DNA of 20,613 bases from assembly GCA_947168365.1 (NCBI GenBank), contig CAMVLO010000064.1, positions 1 through 20,613 of the forward strand. The letters run 5' to 3'. This document shows, piece after piece, positions 6,647 to 15,246 of the stretch (the first letter of the stretch is position 1; every line of letters starts with the position of its first letter). Under the pieces are notes generated by a model, which saw only the letters and a program-made list of their open reading frames with translations, was not told the origin of the DNA and did not search any database. This DNA is from UBA3824 sp017541145. GTDB lineage: Bacteria; Bacteroidota; Bacteroidia; Bacteroidales; UBA3824. Both the position numbers and the translations under genes were made by a program.

Positions 6647-8266
6647 ATGAAACATTTTTTAACTACATCTTTGCTTGGGACGGCTTGTTTGCTGCTAACC
6701 GTCCAAAACGTTTTTTCTCAGGACGAAAAAAACGAAGAACCGCTGCGTGTGCCTTGTCAGAAAGGTAATTACATCACTTTGGAAGCCGGTGGCGGTTATC
6801 AAACGCTAAAATATGATTTGTTGCAAAACGGAACTCAAGACGGCGGTTTCGGTTGGGATTTCAAGATGGGATTCCGTCATTATTTCCAACCTAAATGGGG
6901 CGTCGGTTTGGCTTTCAGATTGCAAAATTTCAACTCTTCGTCTGATTTGAATTATATTCAGTATATCGAAAATGCCGTGGATGCTGCCGGTCGATATTAT
7001 CAGCACAGAACTTATTTTAATGATTATACTGAAAAACAAACCGTTACAATGCTTGAAGTGCCGGTGGAAGTATTTTTTCAGACAAATATTTCCAACCGTT
7101 GGAAACTGAATCTCGGTGCGGGACTTCAGGGAAATATCGCCGCAATTTCCAACAAGTTTAAATACGATGGCGGAAGTCTTGAAACCAGAGCTTATTACGA
7201 TTACGACGATCATCCTTGGAATTTGGAGCTTTATGGTTTGGACAAGTACGACCTTTATTCTGCTGACGGATTTAGCGGTAATTACGATTATAAAACCACT
7301 GTTTCGGCAATTGCTGAGGCAGGTGTGCTTTATGCGCTCAATTACAATCTTGACCTTGCTTTCAATATTAATTTTAATTACGGATTGATAAAAGTAATAA
7401 ACAATATGTCGGGAATGCCGCTTTACGATCCTGACTGCAAGGACGAAACAGCATATCAAACTCCGGTTTACAACGGATTGTTGAATACTCAGGCCAAAAG
7501 TGCAAAACCATTTTCAATAGGAGCTTCGATTGGTATCCGTTACCGTTTCGGCAAGGAAACTCAGCAGTCTATTGATTTTGACGAAGCCCGCAAAGCCAGA
7601 AGACATCGCGCTACCGAGGATATGGAAATTGTTCAAGACAATCAAGTGGATTTTGATGACCTTGACAAAAAACATAAAAAACGTGAACAGGATTCTATCG
7701 AACTCGCTGAGAATGAACGTCGTAAACGTGAACTTGAAGAAATGGAATTCCAACGTCAGCAAGATTCTATTGCAAACGCAAAAGCTCAGCAGGATTCTAT
7801 TGCAAATGCTGTGGTAGAACAAGCTCCGGATACAACTGCCGTAATTGCCGACGTGCCTGAGCCTCCAAAGCAAGATACAACTCCGGCTAAAAATTATTCC
7901 GAAGAAGAGCTTGAACAGATACTTACCCGTTTGAATGACAACTCATGTAATTTCAACAAGGACAATCCTACAAATCAAGCTCAACAGCAAGCAGATCTTG
8001 ACAGATTGGCTGAAATCTTGAAATCAAATTCTGATTTAAGACTTGATGCATACGGACATACATGTAATATCGGCTCGTTGGAGTCAAATAAAATAGTAGG
8101 TATGCGTCGTGCCGAAAGTGTAAAAGCGGCTCTTATGCAGCGCGGTGTTCCGTCAGAACAGATTCAGTGTTTTACAAAATGGTATTCCGAGCCGTTGGTT
8201 CCGAATACAACTCCTGAAAACCGCGAGAAAAACCGCCGTTACGAACTTAAACAGGAGAAAAAGTAA
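6647..8266 (+). CDS. OmpA-family outer-membrane protein (beta-barrel, QDSI-rich linker, OmpA C-terminal domain)
   Basis: A 539-residue protein if started at the ATG at 6647. This start gives a proper signal peptide (MKHFLTTSLLG..., cleavage near VFS|QD). The frame extends upstream to a TTG at 6608, but that extension has no signal character and overlaps a possible -7 element (TAATTTTG, 6603-6610, without a well-spaced -33). Residues about 30-310 look like an outer-membrane beta-barrel of alternating aromatic strands. Residues 310-420 form a charged linker with QDSIAN repeats, and 421-539 are an OmpA-like peptidoglycan-binding domain ending in ENREKNRRYEL. The diaminopimelate-contacting Arg is kept (R488), but the usual Asp of GHTD is Cys473 (GHTCNIGS), and the domain has further cysteines at 434 and 508. 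The gene sits 36 bp before a huge type IX-secreted protein, probably in one operon. Confidence 0.9.
   Translation: MKHFLTTSLLGTACLLLTVQNVFSQDEKNEEPLRVPCQKGNYITLEAGGGYQTLKYDLLQNGTQDGGFGWDFKMGFRHYFQPKWGVGLAFRLQNFNSSSDLNYIQYIENAVDAAGRYYQHRTYFNDYTEKQTVTMLEVPVEVFFQTNISNRWKLNLGAGLQGNIAAISNKFKYDGGSLETRAYYDYDDHPWNLELYGLDKYDLYSADGFSGNYDYKTTVSAIAEAGVLYALNYNLDLAFNINFNYGLIKVINNMSGMPLYDPDCKDETAYQTPVYNGLLNTQAKSAKPFSIGASIGIRYRFGKETQQSIDFDEARKARRHRATEDMEIVQDNQVDFDDLDKKHKKREQDSIELAENERRKRELEEMEFQRQQDSIANAKAQQDSIANAVVEQAPDTTAVIADVPEPPKQDTTPAKNYSEEELEQILTRLNDNSCNFNKDNPTNQAQQQADLDRLAEILKSNSDLRLDAYGHTCNIGSLESNKIVGMRRAESVKAALMQRGVPSEQIQCFTKWYSEPLVPNTTPENREKNRRYELKQEKK
7757..7809 (+). repeat. 30-bp direct repeat coding for the QQDSIANA linker
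   Basis: Two imperfect copies, starting at 7757 and 7787, of CAGCAnGATTCTATTGCAAA encode QQDSIANA within the OmpA-type linker. A third, more diverged QDSI lies upstream near 7688. Such linkers vary in length between strains. Confidence 0.7.
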
Positions 8267-8302
8267 TGATATTAATTCAAAAAAATTAAAACTTGTACCA
8301 TT

Positions 8303-11300
8303 ATGAAAATTAAGAGTTTTATATTATTTATAGCTGTTTTGTTATCATTGTTGACATTTGATACAAAACAATTGTTTGCACAAGACATGCCGTTTCGCGT
8401 TGTTGTGGAAAAAGATGATGGCAACGAAACTATAGATTGTGCAACACTTAAAGAGGCTTTTGGCGATTATGTTTGTTCGACTAATCCTCCTACTAAAATT
8501 ACTATAACACAAATAGGTGATTATGTAAATACTGAATGGCAAACACAAACTTATCTTCCTACATCATATATTGTTAATGACGTTGTTCTTGAATTGGATA
8601 AAAACAAGAGATTTGTGGACGGTTTGAATTTAAATGTACAAAGTGGAAGTTTAACAATTAATACTTCTGATGGAGAACCGTTGAACGATGGTAACTATTT
8701 ACATACGCAAATTTCAAACAGTGGAATCTTAAATATCAACGGTGGTACTTATACCGGAGATAAAATAATTGTAAACTATTCTTATGCTACAACGAATATT
8801 ACAAACGGTAAATTTACCGGAGACGCTAATTTAATTGAAAATCAAATTAGTGGTACTCTGAATATTACAGACGGTATATTTAAAGCTGAGGTAACCGAAG
8901 AAACAGAATATAATCATTACAGTGCAATCTATTCTCGTGGTTCTGTTTTTGTAAAAGACGGTGAATTTACTCTTAACGGTACAACTCAAAATGCAGACGA
9001 AGAGATTTGGGCAGCAATTTTCGTTGATAATGATCCTTCAGTAATCGAAGGTGGAAAATTTAAACAAACTGTATCAACGACTTCCACAGCATCTTCTAGT
9101 AATATTTATTGTGCTGCGTATATTGGCGGAACTACATATATTTCCGGTGGAGAATTTGATGGCGATATTGCGTTGTTTGCTAGAACATATACTTATATCA
9201 GCAACGCAAAATTAACAGGAAAGAACTATTCATTATGGGATGACGGATATTATGAAAATTATAGTAATCATAATTATGTTTCGTTTGGAGATTGGACTTA
9301 TAAAACCTACAACAGTATGTTCGAGAAAGTGGAGTTTTTAGGAAAATTGAAACGAGGCGGTTCTGATTATACAAATGAAGATATAAGGTTTGTTGATGCT
9401 GATAAAAAAGGGATTGGTGAGAAATATAATTCAAATCAAGAATTATTGAACAAAGATTCTCCAATAACAAGTTTTTCAGCAGTAGAACGAGAAAAGCCGT
9501 TTGAAGGAAAAATCATTAAAGATGATAAAGTTATAGAAAGTAAAAGATTTGCGTTATTGGCTTACGCAATTGATAAAGAAAAATATTCTCAAAATACAGA
9601 TTGGGCTAACGTAAAGTTAGAAGTAAGCAATATCGGTGATTATAATATACTAGAAAAAGGTACTGTGCTTGTTTGTAATGACGATTACGGAAATCCGATA
9701 GGTAAAACCATCGATTATAATTGTGAATTAAATTTAACCGGAAGTTACCAATTGGTGGATACCATTGATATTACGATAAATGAGGGTGGTAATCTCGTAG
9801 TAAATTATGAAGGTGCTACCGATCAAGATAAATTGTTTTCATTTTTTGATGTTAACGGCGGAACTTTAACGATTAACAGCGGAACGTTTTATAATGACTA
9901 TGCTGTGGTTGCTGTAGAAAACAACGGTAAAGCAACAATTAATGGCGGTGTTTTTATAACTCGTGTAGGAAATTTGAAGGAATTTAATTTGTCAACACGT
10001 CATCGCAAAATGGAAAGCAATTTTGTAGTGAATCGCGGTGGTATTTTAGAAATAAAAGACGGAAATTTTTCTTACGCCAATTACGAAGGAAATACTTCTG
10101 AAGGAGCTGTACCTGATTTATATGGTGTACATACCAGTGCAGGAACTACTAAAATTTACAACGGTACATTTGATCCAACTATTGAAAATACAGTACAGTC
10201 AACTCGTCCCGATAATACCGTCTTTTTGGAAAATGGCGAAGTCATAATTGAGGATATTGAAATTATTGGCGATAAAGATCAAGTTTTTAACTGTGGAGTT
10301 TCTGTAAATGGAGGTACTGCAATAATTGAAAAGGGAACTTTTGCCGGTGGTAAGGCAGCTGTTTCTGTTAACGGAGGTCAAGTAGATATCAACAACGGAG
10401 AGTTCAAATCTGCAAATACTATGTCGGGCGATGCTGTTGTTGTTAACGGTGGTACTATTAATATTAAGGATGGAACTTTTGATGCTATGGCAGGTCAATA
10501 TGGTTCCGGTGTATATGTTCAGGGTGGTAAAATCAATATTTCCGGCGGTAAATTCAAAGGCAAGAATGACGCTTTAAATGCTTTTACTCAGTCTGGTGTT
10601 TTAGTAGCTGATATTAGTTTGACCGGTGGTGAATATGAGGGCGGATATTGGGCTGTTACAAACTCAGCGCACAAAAGCAGCAATTCCGCAGATGTTGGCA
10701 ATATTTTGGCTGATGGTTACGCATTTTTTGACGGCGACAGACAATTGTCGTTTGTCGTTAACGGAAATGAGGTTTATGAAACATATTCCGCTTACGGACA
10801 ACTTGGCGGTGACGATGCCGAAATATACAAAAAGTTGAAGGTAGCCAAAGCCAATGCGTATGTTTTGACTTATCTTGATTTTGAAGAAAAACATCATGAA
10901 ATTACAAAAGCTCAGAATTCCAATCAATACAGAAATCTGGTTTTGCATGGCGTATATGGCGACAAATTGTCGGAGTTGACATTGTGTTACACCTATACTT
11001 CCAACAACGAGATAGTTTACTCTCCGGTTTATTTATGTCAGTATAAAAACGAGGAATATACGGTATTGAGCGACGTAAAGATGTCTGTTAAAGTAGACGA
11101 TGAGTATATCGATATAGATAAGTTGGACGCAGAGAATGATCCTGTTATTGATGTGGTAAACACGTCGTCTTATAATCTGAAATTGTCAACTGATGTTACA
11201 AGTAAATCGCTGGATAATGTAACGGTAGAAATCGATAAAAAAGTAATCACCGCTACACTTGAAGATATGTCGGTAGAATACGGTGATGAAACTGTTATTT

Positions 11301-13597
11301 TCCCTGATTATTTTGAATTTACGACTAAGGCGGATGACAAAGTAATAGATATTGTTAACAACGATGTAAAAGCAAAGTCTCAATACAAAGTTTATGACAA
11401 AAATGGTGACGAAGTCGATTATGATGCCGTAAGCGATTTCCCTGTAGGAAGTTATACTGTTAAGGTAGAAGGTTCGTCTTTAGAATTTGATAATTACAAA
11501 GTTGAAGATGAATATGTTGAAGGAAAACTGTCAATCACCAAAAAAACTCCGGAAGTAAAAGTGTTTGCCGATAATTTAATAACTCTTCCCGGAGCAACAG
11601 TTTATTTTTATATTAATCCTGAGATTACAACATCGTTTTATATCACAGCAAAATCCAAAGACGTACCTGTAGAATTAACAGACGATGCTGTTTTGAAACT
11701 TACATTGGATGACGAAGAAGTTGAGGTAAAGAGATTGTCTCAGACTTCAAATTGTTTTGCATTCAAAGTGCCGGACGGAGCTGGAGAGGAAAAAGAATAT
11801 TCGTACAAACTTTCAATTACTTTGGGAGAAAATTACAAAACTATTGACGAAAAATTCACGATAAAAGTCGCAAAAAGTGTATTGAAAAACGAACCCGGAA
11901 AAAATATCTGGTATTCAGAATATGAGTTGAAACCGGTAGTCGGAAAAATCATTATTCAAGGTTCGCAAGTAGTAGAAGAGACTATTACAATAGAAACCGA
12001 AGGCGAAAACGAGGTAGTATTCAATATTGTTGACGAAAACGGAAATGTAATTTTGGAAGATTATAAAATTACAGTAATGGTCGACAAAACTCCGCCTGTA
12101 ATTGAAGAAATGCAAGTCTATGTAACAGCCGGACTTATGATAAACGGTGTAAGAGAAAACACTGTAAATATCGAAGGTGCAAAATGGACTCCGAATGTAA
12201 ATCCCGAAGATTTGCAGCAATTTATTTTCAGAACCGGTGACACCTTGATTTTCTCTTTTGAAGACGTTTATATTGACGGCAATCAGGAAATTAAGCAAGG
12301 TAGCGGTGTTTCAAGCGAGTCGGTGATGTATAGTTGGGACAATCAAGATTCATATCAACAGATGGATGAGCCGTCAAGACTTTGTATCAAAGAGCGTAAA
12401 AGCGGAATTCTCTATATCAAAGCAACCGACAAGGTGAACAACGAAGTAATTTATGTTTACAATCTTGCATTTTTTGAAAAATCAACATTTGCGGATAGTA
12501 ACAGCGATACAATTACTACAGCGCCTGTTTACTATTGCGGCAAAGACTTCAAAGATTTAAAATTTGAAATCACACGCAACGGCAACGATTTGTATCTTAC
12601 CGGTGACGAACAATTTACCGTAGAGACCACTTCTACGTCGTATATCATTACTTTAACTGCTGAATATCTGAAAACTCTCGTGCCAAATTCCGAGAAAAAT
12701 CAATTGAATTTGAGAATCAATCCACTTGGCATCAACGGTTGGGTAAACGGCAATATGGGAATTGAGCCCGTACCTTACGAGTCGCAAATAATGGTAATTG
12801 ATATCGATGTTACATACAAAATCGTACCGGAAAAATATGAATTCTCAGGTCCTGAATACGGAGCTTGCGCCGGTGAAAAAATCGTGTTTGACATCAAATC
12901 TGTTAATCAGAACTATTCAACATTGTTTGATTCAGTGTCAGTGTTTGGAATTCAGGAAGTTGACCATGTAGAATGCGAAATTCCGGAAGTAGACGGCGGT
13001 ACAACAGCTGTTCCTGTGATTTTCAAAAAACGTGCAGAACAATTGAATTTAACATTTACTGATACCGTATATCTCGATTATTCATTTGCATTCTCAGAAA
13101 GTTACAATATCAGAGTTTACGACGATGTTTGGGCAATCAACAATCATGACAACCGTTTCAACTCATTCCAATGGTACCTGAACGGCAAACCGATGGAAGG
13201 AGAGAACAAACAGTTTATTTACCTTGAGCCTTATCTCGTAGAAACCAATTATGGAGCAATCATTTATGCGATGGTACAAAGTAACGACGGATTGTTGAAA
13301 GTATGTCCTGCCAAAGATCAAGTGTTAATCGGCAAAAAAGTTGGAATTGTAAGAACCGTAACAGTTTATCCGAATCCGACATTAGCCAACCGACAATTTA
13401 GCATCGAGTTGAAAAACTTTGGTGACGACGAGTACGACAAGTTGAAAATCGATATCTACAACTCACTCGGTTTGCTCTCAAAACGTGTCAACGCAGTGGA
13501 ACCGATAAATAATATCACATTGCCGTCAGGATTCTATACCGGAACAGTTTTGCGCAACGGTAAACAAATCCTTACATTCAAAGTGATCGTAAAATAA
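8303..13597 (+). CDS. Giant type IX-secreted beta-helix surface protein with MBG/Ig-like domains
   Basis: A 1764-residue exported protein. A signal peptide (1-26, cleavage LFA|QD) is followed by two parallel beta-helix modules. The first (about 30-330) has some seven G-G/D/N-x-F turns (NGGTYTG, TNGKFTG, SGGEFDG). The second (about 440-815) has about ten (NSGTFYN, NNGEFKS, KDGTFDA, SGGKFKG). Each is preceded by a similar cap containing IGDY, suggesting internal duplication. Next come an MBG-like domain (about 979-1085, ITATLEDMSVEYGDE ... GKLSITKKTPEV), further Ig-like stretches including DKTPPVI near 1262, and an Ig-like segment FQWYLNGKPMEG. The C-terminus is a type A type IX sorting domain: VYPNP at 1688-1692, LPSGFYTGTV, and a terminal FKVIVK. 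It should be secreted across the outer membrane and attached to the surface. No catalytic motif is recognised; adhesin or structural function is inference. The upstream OmpA-type gene is the likely operon partner. Confidence 0.9.
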   Translation: MKIKSFILFIAVLLSLLTFDTKQLFAQDMPFRVVVEKDDGNETIDCATLKEAFGDYVCSTNPPTKITITQIGDYVNTEWQTQTYLPTSYIVNDVVLELDKNKRFVDGLNLNVQSGSLTINTSDGEPLNDGNYLHTQISNSGILNINGGTYTGDKIIVNYSYATTNITNGKFTGDANLIENQISGTLNITDGIFKAEVTEETEYNHYSAIYSRGSVFVKDGEFTLNGTTQNADEEIWAAIFVDNDPSVIEGGKFKQTVSTTSTASSSNIYCAAYIGGTTYISGGEFDGDIALFARTYTYISNAKLTGKNYSLWDDGYYENYSNHNYVSFGDWTYKTYNSMFEKVEFLGKLKRGGSDYTNEDIRFVDADKKGIGEKYNSNQELLNKDSPITSFSAVEREKPFEGKIIKDDKVIESKRFALLAYAIDKEKYSQNTDWANVKLEVSNIGDYNILEKGTVLVCNDDYGNPIGKTIDYNCELNLTGSYQLVDTIDITINEGGNLVVNYEGATDQDKLFSFFDVNGGTLTINSGTFYNDYAVVAVENNGKATINGGVFITRVGNLKEFNLSTRHRKMESNFVVNRGGILEIKDGNFSYANYEGNTSEGAVPDLYGVHTSAGTTKIYNGTFDPTIENTVQSTRPDNTVFLENGEVIIEDIEIIGDKDQVFNCGVSVNGGTAIIEKGTFAGGKAAVSVNGGQVDINNGEFKSANTMSGDAVVVNGGTINIKDGTFDAMAGQYGSGVYVQGGKINISGGKFKGKNDALNAFTQSGVLVADISLTGGEYEGGYWAVTNSAHKSSNSADVGNILADGYAFFDGDRQLSFVVNGNEVYETYSAYGQLGGDDAEIYKKLKVAKANAYVLTYLDFEEKHHEITKAQNSNQYRNLVLHGVYGDKLSELTLCYTYTSNNEIVYSPVYLCQYKNEEYTVLSDVKMSVKVDDEYIDIDKLDAENDPVIDVVNTSSYNLKLSTDVTSKSLDNVTVEIDKKVITATLEDMSVEYGDETVIFPDYFEFTTKADDKVIDIVNNDVKAKSQYKVYDKNGDEVDYDAVSDFPVGSYTVKVEGSSLEFDNYKVEDEYVEGKLSITKKTPEVKVFADNLITLPGATVYFYINPEITTSFYITAKSKDVPVELTDDAVLKLTLDDEEVEVKRLSQTSNCFAFKVPDGAGEEKEYSYKLSITLGENYKTIDEKFTIKVAKSVLKNEPGKNIWYSEYELKPVVGKIIIQGSQVVEETITIETEGENEVVFNIVDENGNVILEDYKITVMVDKTPPVIEEMQVYVTAGLMINGVRENTVNIEGAKWTPNVNPEDLQQFIFRTGDTLIFSFEDVYIDGNQEIKQGSGVSSESVMYSWDNQDSYQQMDEPSRLCIKERKSGILYIKATDKVNNEVIYVYNLAFFEKSTFADSNSDTITTAPVYYCGKDFKDLKFEITRNGNDLYLTGDEQFTVETTSTSYIITLTAEYLKTLVPNSEKNQLNLRINPLGINGWVNGNMGIEPVPYESQIMVIDIDVTYKIVPEKYEFSGPEYGACAGEKIVFDIKSVNQNYSTLFDSVSVFGIQEVDHVECEIPEVDGGTTAVPVIFKKRAEQLNLTFTDTVYLDYSFAFSESYNIRVYDDVWAINNHDNRFNSFQWYLNGKPMEGENKQFIYLEPYLVETNYGAIIYAMVQSNDGLLKVCPAKDQVLIGKKVGIVRTVTVYPNPTLANRQFSIELKNFGDDEYDKLKIDIYNSLGLLSKRVNAVEPINNITLPSGFYTGTVLRNGKQILTFKVIVK

Positions 13598-13627
13598 ACT
13601 TCAGGTACAATTCCGAACCCCTAATCA

Positions 13628-13672
13628 ACGGATAATAAGGCAATTAACCAAACCTTATTATCCGTTTTTTTT
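13628..13672 (+). terminator. Terminator of the OmpA/beta-helix operon
   Basis: A perfect 13-bp stem (ACGGATAATAAGG at 13628-13640, complement at 13653-13665) with a 12-nt loop is followed by T residues to 13672. It lies 30 bp beyond the stop codon. A near-identical hairpin recurs at 14064. Confidence 0.93.
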
Positions 13673-13687
13673 ATGACATCTTTTTGT

Positions 13688-13985
13688 AGTAAAAACTAAC
13701 ATCCGACCGGGGTTGGGACTTTTTACTCCACAACAAATGTAATATCGGGTTCCGGTTTTTGACATCTTTTTGTTGACAATTATTAAATCCGTCAGCAGTT
13801 CTGAGTATTTACCATAAGACGAGAGTCATATCGGGCAGCCGAACTGAGTATTCACCTCAAGTAAAAAGTCAGAATCGGCAACTGATCTGACATTTTCTTT
13901 GAGTAAAAAGTCACATCCCGAAGCTGAAATAAGTATCAACAACAGTTAAAATATCCCAACTTTTATCAGAACTTATAGTTTTTGA
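13688..13985. repeat. Degenerate tandem repeat, period about 42-43 bp, about seven units
   Basis: This part of the 541-bp gene-free spacer (13598-14138) is not random. Units can be aligned starting near 13688, 13731, 13774, 13817, 13860, 13902 and 13944. The clearest pairs are AGTAAAAAGTCAGAATCGG (13860) with AGTAAAAAGTCACATCCCG (13902) and AGTAAAAACTAACATCCG (13688). The units at 13774 and 13817 share CAGCnGnnCTGAGTATTnACC. The last unit lacks two or three bases. There are no long open frames. The array sits between two near-identical terminators. Function is unknown. Confidence 0.65.
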
Positions 13986-14063
13986 TACCAAACAATTTAG
14001 AAGTTCTGACATCTGTTTATAATTGTTTACAATCCCAAAGTCAGACCCGTATAAAAAAACAAA

Positions 14064-14107
14064 ACGGATAACAAGGTGAATACTCAAACCTTATTATCCG
14101 TTTTTTT
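14064..14107. terminator. Bidirectional terminator, near-copy of the one at 13628
   Basis: ACGGATAACAAGG (14064-14076) pairs with CCTTATTATCCGT (14089-14101) with one C-A mismatch, and its sequence is nearly that of the 13628 hairpin. A T tract follows on the plus strand (14101-14107). On the minus strand the flank reads TTTGTTTTTTTAT, so it can end the patatin transcript arriving from the right. Confidence 0.85.
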
Positions 14108-14138
14108 AATTTATTGCAAAAGAAGTAAAAACCGGGAA

Positions 14139-15062
14139 TTACTTAGCCAATGTTTGAATTTTAGCATTAGCAGCTTTTTCACCGATTTCAATCATATTTT
14201 TGCAGTTGGATTTTCCAAAGCTCAACGCATCATAATTAGTTAATCTCGGATGAATATAAATATCTGATTTGTTGACATTTTGTTCATACTTATCAGCATC
14301 CGGACGAGAATTATAATATTCAGTAACAACGTCGGTAGCATCACCGAAGAAAGAATGAGCGAGTTCCGGCGAAGTAGTAATAGCCTCAATCAAAAAATTG
14401 AATTTCTTTGGGAAAAAGCCTTCACCATCCTGACGGAGATCCACCACGATAGTAAATTCAGCACCCATATCCAACGCAACATCCACCGGCAAATTGTTGT
14501 AGAAACCGCCGTCCACATACAAATTACCGTCAATAGTTACATTATCATAAACGTATGGAATTGCCGACGACGCCATAATTGCATCAAGCACATTACCTTC
14601 CGAAAGTACAACTTCCTTCAAGTTTTTAGCATCCGAAACCACACATCTGAACGGAATTTTCAAATCTTGAAAAGTAGTAACACCTTTGTCTTGCAACAAT
14701 TTAGAAAGTATTTCTCTGACTTTTTTACTACTTTTAGCCTCCTCTTCATCGAGATTAGAGAAAAAATCTTCCAATTCGTCAGATGTATAACCGGCGGCAT
14801 ACAACGCACCGAGCATCGAGCCGATACTTGTACCTGAGATATAATCGACCTTAATACCATTTTGTTCCATTACCCTAAGAGCACCGATTTGAGCAGCACC
14901 CTTAGCGCCGCCACCGCTAAGTACGAGACCGATTTTTTTACCTCTGTAATCGGGCATGACATAACCGGGATCAGTGTAATCATAATCGGCATCATCCTCC
15001 TTGTCGCACGCCGTAGACATCATCAGCAGCGGCAACAATAGTAAATAAAAGAGTTTCTTCAT
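14139..15062 (-). CDS. Patatin-like phospholipase lipoprotein
   Basis: A 307-residue acyl hydrolase. The lipoprotein signal peptide has lipobox STAC, Cys19 being the lipidation site, followed by an acidic tether (DKEDDADYDYTD). The patatin domain begins at about residue 42 with the oxyanion-hole glycine motif GGGAKG (50-55), the nucleophile elbow GTSIG with Ser79, and the catalytic Asp184 in DGG. All parts of the Ser-Asp dyad are intact. Patatin enzymes release fatty acids from phospholipids or other lipids; here the enzyme would be anchored in the envelope. A minus-strand TATATTTG (15091-15098), 29 bp before the ATG, is a likely -7 element, though the nearest TTTG upstream is too close. The C-terminal third (after about residue 225) is not recognised beyond the family. 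It is separated by 184 bp from the nucleotidyltransferase gene upstream, so it is probably transcribed on its own. Confidence 0.92.
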   Translation of the reverse strand: MKKLFYLLLLPLLMMSTACDKEDDADYDYTDPGYVMPDYRGKKIGLVLSGGGAKGAAQIGALRVMEQNGIKVDYISGTSIGSMLGALYAAGYTSDELEDFFSNLDEEEAKSSKKVREILSKLLQDKGVTTFQDLKIPFRCVVSDAKNLKEVVLSEGNVLDAIMASSAIPYVYDNVTIDGNLYVDGGFYNNLPVDVALDMGAEFTIVVDLRQDGEGFFPKKFNFLIEAITTSPELAHSFFGDATDVVTEYYNSRPDADKYEQNVNKSDIYIHPRLTNYDALSFGKSNCKNMIEIGEKAANAKIQTLAK

Positions 15063-15246
15063 GTTTATTGTTTTTTATAGTTTTCAGTTGCAAATATAGT
15101 TGTTTTTTTTACAAATATGAAAAAATATTAATAATTTGCCTCCAAAAATAATTGAAATACCGGCAACTAAAAACTATTGCAAGGTTGATGAGGTAATGAT
15201 TTTTGGGGTTGAAAAAAAATGTCAATAAAATGGGGTAGGAGAGAGC

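Noticed and set aside
6806..7459. 217-codon open frame antisense to the OmpA-type gene
   Set aside because: It is a shadow of the barrel-coding frame with no recognisable domain, start context or promoter.
13688..13985. Degenerate CRISPR array
   Set aside because: The similarity runs through the whole 42-43 bp period rather than alternating conserved repeats with unique spacers, and no cas genes are present.
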